Below are positions 10,986 to 18,324 of a stretch of 21,687 bases of DNA, one piece after another. The stretch spans positions 1 to 21,687 of the forward strand of contig NZ_JNYJ01000083.1 in assembly GCF_000716715.1 (NCBI RefSeq). The letters run 5' to 3'. This DNA is from Dactylosporangium aurantiacum. Its GTDB lineage: Bacteria; Actinomycetota; Actinomycetes; Mycobacteriales; Micromonosporaceae. The translations under genes and the position numbers were made by a program. The notes beneath the pieces are model-generated. The model saw only the letters and a program-made list of their open reading frames with translations. It did not search any database and was not told the origin of the DNA. Numbering within the stretch: position 1 is the first letter of the stretch; every line of letters starts with the position of its first letter.

Positions 10986-12034
10986 CCGTCAGGCGGGTCC
11001 TGCTGCTGGTGGCCGTCGGGCTGCTCGGGCTGTGCGGGCTGCCGCTGACCGGGGCCGCCGGGATCGTGCCGGCCGTTGCCGCGGTCGCCGTGGTGGCGGT
11101 CGCGGTCCTGGCCCGTTCGGCCCGGCCGGCGGTCGCCGCGGCGCTGGTCTCGGTGCTGGCCGACGTGGTGTACCAGGGGCCGCCGCAGCCGCCCGCGGTG
11201 TGGGCGCCGTTCGAGTTCGTGGCGTTGACCGTGCTGCTGGTGGTGCTGGCGCGGCGCGGGCCGGCGTACGCCGTCGCGGTGGTCGGCGTGGCGGTGACCG
11301 CGTTGCCGGCGCGGATGTCGCTGCACGTGCCCGGGGACCGGGTCGAGGCGACGGTGCTGCTGGTGGCGGCGGCGTTCGCGGTGGCGGTGTGCGCCGTCGG
11401 GGCCGGACTCCACCTGCGGCTGGGTGACCACCGGCGGCGGCTGGCGCAGGAGCGGGCCCGCCGGGAGCACCGGCTGGACCTCGCCCGGGACCTGCACGAC
11501 CTGGTCGCGCACGAGGTCACCGGGATCGTGGTCGCGGCGCAGGCGGCGGGGCTGGCCGACATCGAGGCCGCGGGGCTGCGCGCGCTGGAGGCCATGGACC
11601 GGATGGTCGGCACCCTGCGCGGCGCGGTGTCGCAGCGGGTCCACGGCATCGGCGACCTGCCCGACGTGGTGCGGCGCTTCTCGTCCACCGGTACGACCAC
11701 CGCAAAACTCGACATGCCAGAAATACCCGCAATGTCGGGAGAGGCCGGCAAGGCCGCCTACCACGTGGTGGTCGAAGCCCTCACCAACGTCCGCCGCCAC
11801 GCCCCGGCCGCCACCGTGGTGACGGTGACCGTGCGCGTGCGGCGGCAACCACAAAGGGTCGAGCTGGAGGTACGGGACAACGGCGGCGGGCCGAAGCCGA
11901 GCGGGCCGCGGACCAACGGCGGCGGCACCGGGCTCGCCGGCCTGCACGAGCGGGTCACCGCCCTCGGCGGCGACCTCACCGCCGGCCCGCACGCCACCGG
12001 CTGGCAGGTGACCTGCCACCTGCCAGCCGGTTGA
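10982..12034 (+). CDS. Sensor histidine kinase, HisKA_3 type (350 aa)
   Basis: This is the membrane sensor kinase of the pair. Residues 1-145 hold about five hydrophobic helices with very short loops and no extracellular sensor domain. Then a coiled linker (RRRLAQERARREHRLD) leads to the dimerisation/phosphoacceptor helix ARDLHDLVAHEVTGIVVAAQ with His172. The HATPase domain shows the N-box EALTNVRRHAP (265-275), the G1 box RDNGGG (298-303) and the G2 box GTGLAGLHERV (315-325). A local stretch at about 11700-11735 has AAA/AAT codons that are rare elsewhere in the gene. The last codons contain a long inverted repeat that looks like a terminator. GTG 10982 overlaps the regulator stop. Confidence 0.92.
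   Translation: MTVRRVLLLVAVGLLGLCGLPLTGAAGIVPAVAAVAVVAVAVLARSARPAVAAALVSVLADVVYQGPPQPPAVWAPFEFVALTVLLVVLARRGPAYAVAVVGVAVTALPARMSLHVPGDRVEATVLLVAAAFAVAVCAVGAGLHLRLGDHRRRLAQERARREHRLDLARDLHDLVAHEVTGIVVAAQAAGLADIEAAGLRALEAMDRMVGTLRGAVSQRVHGIGDLPDVVRRFSSTGTTTAKLDMPEIPAMSGEAGKAAYHVVVEALTNVRRHAPAATVVTVTVRVRRQPQRVELEVRDNGGGPKPSGPRTNGGGTGLAGLHERVTALGGDLTAGPHATGWQVTCHLPAG
11997..12030. terminator. Terminator hairpin embedded in the kinase 3' end
   Basis: CCGGCTGGCAGGT (11997-12009) pairs perfectly over 13 bp with ACCTGCCAGCCGG (12018-12030). The stem is made entirely of coding sequence and ends two bases before the stop codon. Only six bases separate the stops of the two convergent genes (12034 and 12041), so the terminator had nowhere else to go. 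A second, exclusive pairing exists inside it: GGCAGGT-G-ACCTGCC, 12003-12017. Confidence 0.75.
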
Positions 12035-12040
12035 AGAGGC

Positions 12041-12484
12041 TCAGGCGTCGCCGGACAGGGCGATCACCAGGATCAGCCCGAAGATCAGGATGAACGGCAC
12101 GCACAGGCCGATGATGCTGATGGGCCGGGCGAGCAGCCGCTTGCCGGGGTTCATCGGCTGGCGGGCGCCACCGTACGGCGACGGCTGCGGCGGCGCGAGG
12201 CTGGCGACCTTGCCCCGGTTGATGATGTTCCACAGCACGATGAACGGCGTGATGACGAACGACGCGTAGCCGTACCAACCCTGGATGAGGGTCTTGGAGG
12301 TCATCTCACGGAACGTGGCCATGCCGCAGTCGCGGCAGAACGGTCCGTCGACGTGGCGGAACTGCATCATGATGATCATGCCCCGGTGGCCGCGGAACTT
12401 GGTCTGCGCGGTGGGGACGTTGTTGCAGAAGCGGCAAGGGGTGAGCTGCGCCGTCTGATACTGCTGCTGGAGCGGCATGGACAT
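12041..12484 (-). CDS. Zinc-ribbon membrane protein of unknown function (147 aa)
   Basis: An N-terminal zinc ribbon uses Cys17/Cys20 (PCRFC) and Cys50/Cys53 (FCRDC). Between them is a conserved-looking segment KFRGHRGMIIMMQFRHVDGP. Two transmembrane helices follow, around GWYGYASFVITPFIVLWNII (69-88) and ISIIGLCVPFILIFGLILVI (122-141), separated by a Pro/Gly-rich loop with PQPSPYGG. The protein resembles small actinobacterial conserved hypotheticals that join a CxxC-CxxC ribbon to a membrane domain; no function is known. ATG 12484 has GGGAGG seven bases upstream; a second in-frame ATG two codons later is possible. It is convergent with the kinase, sharing a terminator, and divergent from the ABC genes. 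Confidence 0.85.
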   Translation of the reverse strand: MSMPLQQQYQTAQLTPCRFCNNVPTAQTKFRGHRGMIIMMQFRHVDGPFCRDCGMATFREMTSKTLIQGWYGYASFVITPFIVLWNIINRGKVASLAPPQPSPYGGARQPMNPGKRLLARPISIIGLCVPFILIFGLILVIALSGDA

Positions 12485-12549
12485 GGGTTTTCCTCCCGTG
12501 GAAGGGCAACAGGCTACGACATCCGCGGCGGCGGTGGGGGGCACCGGCT

Positions 12550-12563
12550 CTGCCGTTCGGCAG
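12550..12563. promoter_or_regulatory. Candidate operator palindrome before the ABC operon
   Basis: CTGCCG-TT-CGGCAG is a perfect 6-bp inverted repeat. Outer GCAC (12541-12544) and GTGC (12566-12569) add further symmetry. It lies in the 114-bp gap between the divergent zinc-ribbon and ABC genes, 35 bases before the ATPase start. Confidence 0.4.
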
Positions 12564-12598
12564 ATGTGCGCCGGGCCGCGGATCGCGACGCTGGGGGC

Positions 12599-13480
12599 AT
12601 GCTCGAACTGATCGACATCACGAAGGTCTACGACGGTCGCAAGCGCGCCGTGGACGGCCTGACGCTGCGCCTCGGGCCGGGTCTGGCCGGGCTGCTGGGG
12701 CCCAACGGGGCCGGGAAGTCCTCGCTGCTGCGGATCGCGGCGACGGTGACCCGGCCGACGGGCGGGCAGGTGCGCTTCGACGGCGCCGACGCGGTCGCCA
12801 GGCCGGGCCCGCTGCGCCGCGCGCTGGGCTACCTCCCGCAGGACTTCGGCGTGTACCCGCACCTGACGGGCCTGGAGTTCCTCACCTATCTGGCGGCCGT
12901 ACGCGGGATCTCGGGGCGCTCGGCGAAGGCGCGCATCGGCGAGCTGCTGGAGCTGGTCAACCTCGCGCACGCCGCGAAGCGGCCCCTCGGCGGGTACTCC
13001 GGCGGCATGCTGCGACGCATCGGGATCGCCCAGGCGCTGCTCGCCGACCCGCGGATCATCGTGGTGGACGAGCCGACGGCGGGCCTGGACCCCGAGGAGC
13101 GGGTGCGCTTCCGCAACCTGCTCAGCGACCTGTCCGCGGACCGGACGGTGCTGCTGTCGACGCACATCGTCTCCGACGTCGAGTCGGTCGCGACCAGGAT
13201 CGTCGTCGTCACCGGCGGGCGGGTCCGCTTCGACGGCGAGCCGGACGGCCTCGTACGCGGCGTCGCCGGGCACGTCTGGGAGCTGGCGGTGCCGCCGGCG
13301 GAGCTGGCCGCCGTCCAGCGGCGGCTGCCCGTGACCCGGCTGATCCGCGCCGCCGGGCACGTCAGGGTGCGGGTCCTCGCCACGCACCGGCCGGCACCGG
13401 ACGCGACGCCGGTCGCCCCCGATCTGGAGGACGCGTACCTCGCCGTCGTGCACCGCTCCAGGACGCAGGTGGCAGCGTGA
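12599..13480 (+). CDS. ABC transporter ATP-binding protein (293 aa)
   Basis: This is the nucleotide-binding subunit of an ABC exporter-type system. Walker A is GPNGAGKSS (34-42), the Q-loop is LPQDFGVYPHLT (79-90), the signature is the variant YSGGM (133-137) in place of LSGGQ, Walker B is IIVVDEPTAGLDP (153-165), and the switch His is in STHIVSDVES (His189). After about residue 215 is a short C-terminal domain of the kind found in CcmA/NatA-like drug- or lipid-export ATPases. Start ATG 12599 sits at the usual position for the domain; the GGGGG before it is a poor ribosome site. The stop overlaps the permease start by four bases (GTGA). The substrate is unknown. Confidence 0.92.
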   Translation: MLELIDITKVYDGRKRAVDGLTLRLGPGLAGLLGPNGAGKSSLLRIAATVTRPTGGQVRFDGADAVARPGPLRRALGYLPQDFGVYPHLTGLEFLTYLAAVRGISGRSAKARIGELLELVNLAHAAKRPLGGYSGGMLRRIGIAQALLADPRIIVVDEPTAGLDPEERVRFRNLLSDLSADRTVLLSTHIVSDVESVATRIVVVTGGRVRFDGEPDGLVRGVAGHVWELAVPPAELAAVQRRLPVTRLIRAAGHVRVRVLATHRPAPDATPVAPDLEDAYLAVVHRSRTQVAA

Positions 13481-14967
13481 GCGCGCTCGGGGCGCTGGCG
13501 GTGGCCGACTTCCGCGAGCGGGTGCGGCGCCCCGCGTACCTGGTGATGCTGATCTCGGCGGTCGGCCTGGGCCGGCTGGCGGTGCCGCCGGCCGGCTCGC
13601 GGTGGGTGGTGCTCGACGCCGGCGGCGCCCGTGGCCTCTACACCAGCGGGTACGTCGGCCTGGTGACGGCGCTGACCAGCGCCCTGTGGCTCACGCTCGT
13701 CGGGTTCTACCTGGTGCGCGACGCCGTCGCCCGGGACGAGCGCACCGGCGTCGGGCAGCTGCTCGCGGCCGGTCCGCTGCGCACGCCGGTGTACCTGGCC
13801 GGCAAGTTCGCCAGCAACCTGCTGGTGCTCGGCTCGATGGCCGGGACCATGGCGGTGACCGCGCTGGCGCTGCAGCTGCTGCGCGGCGAGTCGCGCACCG
13901 TGGACCCCCTCGCCCTGCTGGCGCCGTTCGTGTTCCTGGCGGTGCCGATGCTGGCGGTGACCGCCGCGGCGGCGCTGCTGTTCGAGGCGACGCCGGTGCT
14001 GCGTTCGGGCTTCGGCAACGTGCTGTGGCTGTTCGTCTGGATGGCCGGCGTGATCGGGGGCCAGTCGGCGTCCGCGCCGCTGGGCGGCCTCGGGGTCGGG
14101 CAGCTGGCGGGCACGATGCCGGCGACCGCCGGCTCGTTCGGGCTGGGGCTCATGTACGTCGACCGTCCACTGCGGACGTTCCGGTGGCCGGGGTTGCCGC
14201 TGGACGCCGGGTTCGTCGCGCAGCGGGCGGCGGTGACGCTGCTCGCGGTGGCGGTGGCGCTGCTGCCGGCGCTGTGGTTCCACCGCTTCGACACCGCCGG
14301 CCGGGCGGCGGGCGCCCGGTCGTTGCCGGAGCCGCACACCGTCTACACAGGACCGCCCCGGACGGCGGCGGTCGCGGGGTCCGCGACCGGCCGGCTGCTC
14401 GCCGCCGAGGTCCGGATCCTGGTGCGGGGCGCGCCATGGTGGTGGTGGGCGGGCGCGGCGCTGCTGGGCCTGGCGGGCCTGGCCGCGCCGCCCGGGCCGG
14501 CCCTGGCGCTCGGGTGGATCTGGCCGGTGCTGCTCTGGTCCGGCCTGGGGACTCGCCGTGAGGCGGCGGCGATCCTGGCGGCCTATCCGGCGCCGCGCCG
14601 GCGACTGGTCGCCGAGTGGGCGGCGGGGGTACTGCTCACCGCCGCGACCGGTGCGGTCCCGGCGGCCAGGATGCTGGTCACCGGCGACGGGCCGGGCCTG
14701 GCCGCGTGGACCGCGGGCGCGCTGTTCGTGCCGGCCCTCGCGCTGACCCTGGGCACGCTGACCGGCGCGCCGCGGACGTTCCAGGCGGTCTACACGGCGC
14801 TGTGGTACCTGGTGATCAACGACGTCGCGGCGCTGGACTACATGGGGGCGCTGCGCGCCGCCGGCGGCCACCCGGCGGGCCCGCCGGCGCCGCTGGTCGC
14901 GGCCGCCGCGCTGGCCCTGTTCGCGGTCGCGTTCGGGTTGGTGCGGCTGCGGCACGCGCGCCGCTGA
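13477..14967 (+). CDS. ABC transporter permease, large hydrophobic subunit (496 aa)
   Basis: This is the membrane subunit paired with the preceding ATPase. It starts with an amphipathic helix (VADFRERVRRPAYLVMLISAVGL) typical of ABC-2-type permeases. It then has about a dozen hydrophobic segments in two halves, for example VGLVTALTSALWLTLVGFYLV, FASNLLVLGSMAGTMAVTALAL, FVFLAVPMLAVTAAAALLF and VLWLFVWMAGVIGG in the first half, and WWWWAGAALLGLAGLAAPP onwards in the second. The motif VARDERTGVGQLLAAGPLRTPVYLAGKF (85-111) is the cytoplasmic loop characteristic of this permease class. The fused two-half design would let one copy pair with two ATPase copies. GTG 13477 lies inside the ATPase stop overlap. 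Confidence 0.88.
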   Translation: MSALGALAVADFRERVRRPAYLVMLISAVGLGRLAVPPAGSRWVVLDAGGARGLYTSGYVGLVTALTSALWLTLVGFYLVRDAVARDERTGVGQLLAAGPLRTPVYLAGKFASNLLVLGSMAGTMAVTALALQLLRGESRTVDPLALLAPFVFLAVPMLAVTAAAALLFEATPVLRSGFGNVLWLFVWMAGVIGGQSASAPLGGLGVGQLAGTMPATAGSFGLGLMYVDRPLRTFRWPGLPLDAGFVAQRAAVTLLAVAVALLPALWFHRFDTAGRAAGARSLPEPHTVYTGPPRTAAVAGSATGRLLAAEVRILVRGAPWWWWAGAALLGLAGLAAPPGPALALGWIWPVLLWSGLGTRREAAAILAAYPAPRRRLVAEWAAGVLLTAATGAVPAARMLVTGDGPGLAAWTAGALFVPALALTLGTLTGAPRTFQAVYTALWYLVINDVAALDYMGALRAAGGHPAGPPAPLVAAAALALFAVAFGLVRLRHARR

Positions 14968-14987
14968 AGGTTTTCCTCCACCGGGCA

Positions 14988-15013
14988 GAACATCCGGTGC
15001 GCGTGGGAGCGTC
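14988..15013 (+). promoter_or_regulatory. ECF-type promoter of the sigma factor gene
   Basis: GAAC (14988-14991) and CGTC (15010-15013) are 18 bases apart, as in many ECF sigma promoters (GGAAC...CGTC). This suggests the sigma factor transcribes its own gene. Transcription would then start near 15020, which fits a leaderless GTG at 15022 and places the apparent ribosome site GGGAG inside the promoter. Confidence 0.45.
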
Positions 15014-15015
15014 TG

Positions 15016-15531
15016 TTGGACGTGACATTCGAGGAGTTCGTGCACAGCCGGGGCGCCGCCCTGGTGCGCTTCGCCCGGCTGCTCACCGGCGACGAGCACC
15101 GGGCGGACGACCTGGTCCAGGAGGTCCTGGCCAAGGCGTTCGTGCACTGGCGCCAGGTGGCCGCGGCGCAACGCCCCGACGTGTACGTCCGGCGGATGCT
15201 CGTCAACGCCAACAGCTCCTGGTGGCGGCGGCGCTCCAGCCGGGAGGTCGCCGCCGCCGAGCCGACCCCGGCCGGCGGGCCCGCGGCGGCCGAGGACATC
15301 GGCACCGCGGTCGCCGCCCGCGACGAGCTGTGGCGGATGGTGCTCGCCCTGCCGGTCCGCCAGCGGGCGGTGCTGGTCCTGCGCTACTACGAGGACCTCG
15401 ACGACGCCGCGATCGCCGAGATCCTCGGCTGCACGACCACCACCGTCCGGACCACCGCGCTGCGCGGCCTGACCACACTGCGCACCCGCCACCGTCCCGT
15501 CCCCGACGACCTTCCGAGGAGCGCCCGATGA
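15016..15531 (+). CDS. ECF RNA polymerase sigma factor, SigE-family type (171 aa)
   Basis: This is a group 4 sigma factor with only regions 2 and 4. Region 2 spans about 5-75: FEEFVHSRGAALVRFARLLT, then HRADDLVQEVLAKAFVHW and YVRRMLVNANSSWWRRRS, the last being the DNA-melting and minus-10 part and typical of actinobacterial 'SigE family' proteins. An Ala/Pro-rich linker follows (78-95). Region 4 (100-160) has LPVRQRAVLVLRYYEDLDDAAIAEILGCTTTTVRTTALRG in consecutive parts. There is no SnoaL-like C-terminal domain, so it is not an ECF41. TTG 15016 has GGGAG six bases upstream; GTG 15022 is the alternative if the promoter above is right. Its stop overlaps the next gene's ATG (ATGA). Confidence 0.9.
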   Translation: MDVTFEEFVHSRGAALVRFARLLTGDEHRADDLVQEVLAKAFVHWRQVAAAQRPDVYVRRMLVNANSSWWRRRSSREVAAAEPTPAGGPAAAEDIGTAVAARDELWRMVLALPVRQRAVLVLRYYEDLDDAAIAEILGCTTTTVRTTALRGLTTLRTRHRPVPDDLPRSAR

Positions 15532-16562
15532 ACGACCAGCTCGAGCAGGACCTGGCGGCCGCCTTCGGCGAGCACGCCGGCGGCGTCGTGGACACCGACG
15601 TGCTCGCCGGCGCCGCCGCCCGCCGCGGGCGGCGCCTGCGGGCCAGGACCTACGCGGTGCGCTGCGCCGCGGCCGCCGTGACCGTCACGGTCGTCGCGGC
15701 CGGCGCCGCCGCGTACCGGTCCCCCGCCCCGCCCACCGCCCCGGGCGCCTCCGCCTCGGCGTCGCCGGCGGACCTCGACTGGACGCTGCACCCGCCGCCG
15801 GGCGGCTGGTCCGTGCCCCCGCCGGTCACCGCCGGCGGGGCGGCCGACCCGTCGAAGGTCGGCACCGACCCGTCGCTGCTGCACTTCACGGTCGACTGGT
15901 TCGCCGTCGACTCCCCGTACACCACCTGGCGCTCCACCGCGGGGATCGAGACGATCTCGTTCAGGCGGGACGGCGCCGGCTACCGGGTGTCGCTGACGAA
16001 GGACGCCGCACTGCTCGACGAGGACCTGCTGGAGCGGGGCCCGGGCGAGCCCGTCCACGAGCGCTGGCAGCCCGCCCCCGGGGTGTGGGCCCAGGTGTAC
16101 AGCCGCGGTGTCCCGGCCGACGACGTCGCGCGGGTCAGGGCCCGGGTCCGGCTGGACACCACCCTGCGGTGCACCACCCCGATCCAGCTCAGCACCCTGC
16201 CGGCCGGCGCCCGGCTGCTCGGTTGCGAGACCACGCTCGCCGGCGTGGACCTGCCCGGCAGGCTGCTGTTCTCGCGGCTCTGGGTCGGCGAGAACACCGT
16301 CGACCGCGCCGAGATCGTGATGAGAGGCAGCGACCCGTCGCCGTCGCCGGGCACCCTGATGATCAGCGGCCGGCCGGCGCGCGTGTTCACCGACGACCGG
16401 TTCCGCCCGAGCGTGGAGTTCCCCGACTGTAACGGGCTGACGGTCACGCTGTCCGGCACCGGGACGTACCAGGTGCCGGTGCTGACGCTGCTGGCCGAGG
16501 CCGTGCGGGTCGGGCAGCACCCGGCGGACCCGGCGACGTGGGCGGACCGCCCGACCCCCTGA
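15528..16562 (+). CDS. Membrane-anchored protein, putative anti-sigma partner (344 aa)
   Basis: I recognise no named domain. The N-terminal 40 residues are cytoplasmic and helical and end in a basic stretch (RRGRRLRAR). One transmembrane helix (TYAVRCAAAAVTVTVVAAGA, 41-60) is followed by a Pro/Ala/Ser linker and a large extracytoplasmic domain (about 80-344) with WTLHPPPGGW, WFAVDSPYTTWRS and FPDCNGLTVTLSGTGTYQVP. This layout, and the ATGA overlap with the ECF sigma gene, is what is seen for anti-sigma or sigma-linked membrane partners. The zinc-type anti-sigma motif HxxxCxxC is absent. GAGGAG seven bases upstream supports ATG 15528. The function as anti-sigma factor is inferred from position and topology only. 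Confidence 0.75.
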   Translation: MNDQLEQDLAAAFGEHAGGVVDTDVLAGAAARRGRRLRARTYAVRCAAAAVTVTVVAAGAAAYRSPAPPTAPGASASASPADLDWTLHPPPGGWSVPPPVTAGGAADPSKVGTDPSLLHFTVDWFAVDSPYTTWRSTAGIETISFRRDGAGYRVSLTKDAALLDEDLLERGPGEPVHERWQPAPGVWAQVYSRGVPADDVARVRARVRLDTTLRCTTPIQLSTLPAGARLLGCETTLAGVDLPGRLLFSRLWVGENTVDRAEIVMRGSDPSPSPGTLMISGRPARVFTDDRFRPSVEFPDCNGLTVTLSGTGTYQVPVLTLLAEAVRVGQHPADPATWADRPTP

Positions 16563-16589
16563 GCCGCCGGGCATGCACCACGGCAGCCG

Positions 16590-17366
16590 TCAGGCCTGCA
16601 CCACGGACACCCCCGCCAGGCGGATCGCCTCGAGCTCGGCGGGGTCGGCGCCGGCGTCGGTGACCAGCACGGACACCGACGCCAGGGGCGCGATCGCGGC
16701 CAGGCAGTTGCGGCCGGTCTTCGAGCCGTCCGCCACCACGATCACCCGCTCGGCGCGGCGCAGCATGGTGGCGTTGGTGTGGGCCTCGACGTCGTCGTGG
16801 GTGGTGAGGCCGCCCGCCGCGGTGATGCCGTCCACGCCGATCACCGCCACCTGCAGGTGCAGCCCGTCGAGGGTGCGGTCGGCGATGGGGCCGACCAGCT
16901 CGTACGACTGCGTCCGGGTCACCCCGCCGGTCATGATCAGCTTCAGGCGGGGGCGCAGCGCCAGCTCGGCGGCGATGTTGACGGCGTTCGTGACGACGGT
17001 GAGGTCGACCCGGGTGGCCAGCAGCCGGGCCAGCAGGTGGGTGGTGGTGCCGCCGGTCAGGCCGATGGTCAGCGGGCCGTGCGGGAGCAGCTCGAAGGCC
17101 CGCCGGGCGATGCGCGCCTTCGCCTCGCGGTGCTGGCCGGCGCGGTAGCGGACCGGCAGCTCCGCGACGGCGAGCGACGGCGACGCCGCGACCGCGCCGC
17201 CGTGGGTGCGGGCGAGCAGCTGCTGGTCCTCGAGGCTCTGCAGGTCGCGGCGGATCGTCGCGGTCGACACGCCGAACTCGGCGGCGAGGTCACCGGCGTC
17301 GATGGCGCCGTCGCCGGAGACCCGGGACAGGATCGCGGCGACACGCTCGGCGCGGCGACGGCTCAC
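16590..17366 (-). CDS. DeoR-family transcriptional regulator (258 aa)
   Basis: This is a repressor of sugar metabolism genes. The N-terminal winged helix-turn-helix covers residues 3-58: AERVAAIL, then GDLAAEFGVSTATIRRDLQSLEDQQ with the family's invariant TIRRDL, then LLARTHGGAV. The C-terminal sensor domain is the ISOCOT-like sugar-phosphate-binding fold: IGLTGGTTTHLLAR (101-114), VVTNAVNIAAEL, VIGVDGI, and VVADGSKTGR (210-219) with the conserved Lys. GTG 17366 is the first start that keeps the helix-turn-helix at the N-terminus; no clear ribosome site. It is divergent from the isomerase/kinase/aldolase operon and surely regulates it, with a sugar phosphate as inducer. Confidence 0.92.
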   Translation of the reverse strand: MSRRRAERVAAILSRVSGDGAIDAGDLAAEFGVSTATIRRDLQSLEDQQLLARTHGGAVAASPSLAVAELPVRYRAGQHREAKARIARRAFELLPHGPLTIGLTGGTTTHLLARLLATRVDLTVVTNAVNIAAELALRPRLKLIMTGGVTRTQSYELVGPIADRTLDGLHLQVAVIGVDGITAAGGLTTHDDVEAHTNATMLRRAERVIVVADGSKTGRNCLAAIAPLASVSVLVTDAGADPAELEAIRLAGVSVVQA

Positions 17367-17397
17367 GACGCGACAAACGTGCAGTTCAGAATGTCCA

Positions 17398-17415
17398 CTT
17401 GAGCAAGATACCTTG
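17398..17415. promoter_or_regulatory. Candidate DeoR operator overlapping the minus-10 region
   Basis: CTTG-AG-CAAG (17398-17407) and CAAG-ATAC-CTTG (17404-17415) are two overlapping inverted repeats sharing one CAAG, giving three alternating half-sites. TACCTT (17409-17414), inside it, is a possible minus-10 box for the isomerase operon. The site lies in the 82-bp gap between the divergent regulator and operon. Confidence 0.45.
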
Positions 17416-17448
17416 TGACACGAACAGGAAACGCGCAACCCTGGGCGC

Positions 17449-18324
17449 ATGACGGACACCGCGAAGGAGATCGCCAGCCAGCCAGAGACGTGGGCGCGGG
17501 CCCTGGACGTCGACGGCGCCGCGCTGGCCGCACCCGGGGAGCGGGTGCTGGTGCTGGGCTGCGGCACGTCGTGGTTCATGGCGCAGAGCCTGGCCGAGCT
17601 GCGCGAGGCCGCCGGCTTCGGCGAGACCGACGCCGTGTGCGCCTCGGAGTTCGTGCCGCGCCGCCGGTACGACCGGGTCATCGCCCTCACCAGGTCGGGC
17701 ACGTCGACCGAGGTGCTCGAGGCGCTGCGGCAGGTGCCCGCGGGCACGCACCGGGTGGCGGTGACGGCGGTGACCGGCGAGCCGGTCGACGGGCTCGTCG
17801 ACGAGCGGATCCTGCTCGACTTCGCCGACGAGCGCAGCGTCGTGCAGACCCGGTTCCCCACGACGCTGCTGGCGGTGGCCCGGCACGCGTACGGCGAGGA
17901 CCTGTCGCACCTGGTCGCCGACGGCGAGGCCGCGCTGGCCGCGGACCTGCCGGGCGACCCGGCGGCCACGGCGCACCTGGTGTTCCTGGGCACCGGCTGG
18001 ACCGTCGGCCTGGCGCACGAGGCGGCGCTGAAGGTGCGCGAGGCGGCGCAGGCGTGGGCGGAGTCGTACCCGGCGATGGACTACCGGCACGGCCCGGTCG
18101 CCGTGGCCGGGGAGCACAGCCTGGTCTGGGCGTTCGGCGCGGTGCCGGGCGCCCTCGACGAGACGGTCCGCGGCGCCGGCGCGACACCGGTGCGCAACGG
18201 CCTGGACCCCCTCGCCCAGCTGGTGCTGGCGCAGCGGTTCGCGGTCGCCCTCGCCACGCACAAGGGGCTCGACCCGGACCGGCCGCGGCTGCTGACCCGT
18301 TCCGTGATCCTGACCCAACCATGA
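17449..18324 (+). CDS. SIS-domain sugar-phosphate isomerase/deaminase (291 aa)
   Basis: The protein has two SIS domains, as in the isomerase half of GlmS and in AgaS-type enzymes. The first has VLVLGCGTSWFMAQSLAELR (33-52) and the phosphate-binding RSGTSTEV (82-89). The second has LGTGWTVGLAHEAALKVREA and AESYPAMDYRHGPVAV, which contains the conserved Glu-x-x-x-(x)-D/E-(Y/F)-x-H-G-P active-site stretch. It probably opens a sugar phosphate by isomerisation, removing the amine if the substrate is galactosamine- or glucosamine-6-phosphate. No glutaminase domain is present. It is the first gene of a three-gene operon with an ATGA overlap to the kinase. Start ATG 17449 lacks a clear ribosome site; the mRNA start may be close. 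Confidence 0.87.
   Translation: MTDTAKEIASQPETWARALDVDGAALAAPGERVLVLGCGTSWFMAQSLAELREAAGFGETDAVCASEFVPRRRYDRVIALTRSGTSTEVLEALRQVPAGTHRVAVTAVTGEPVDGLVDERILLDFADERSVVQTRFPTTLLAVARHAYGEDLSHLVADGEAALAADLPGDPAATAHLVFLGTGWTVGLAHEAALKVREAAQAWAESYPAMDYRHGPVAVAGEHSLVWAFGAVPGALDETVRGAGATPVRNGLDPLAQLVLAQRFAVALATHKGLDPDRPRLLTRSVILTQP

Noticed and set aside
14968..15015. Second possible ribosome site and terminator after the permease
   Set aside because: No stem-loop of note is present in this 48-bp gap; it is better explained by the ECF-like promoter.
12886..15492. 868-codon open frame antisense to the ABC and sigma genes
   Set aside because: It is rich in Arg, Gln, Gly and His with no domain; the plus-strand genes explain the stretch.
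16574..16606. Direct repeat TGCACCACGG (16574-16583 and 16597-16606) at the regulator 3' end
   Set aside because: Ten bases, one copy in coding sequence and one just past the stop. No symmetry or flanking element; likely a small local duplication.
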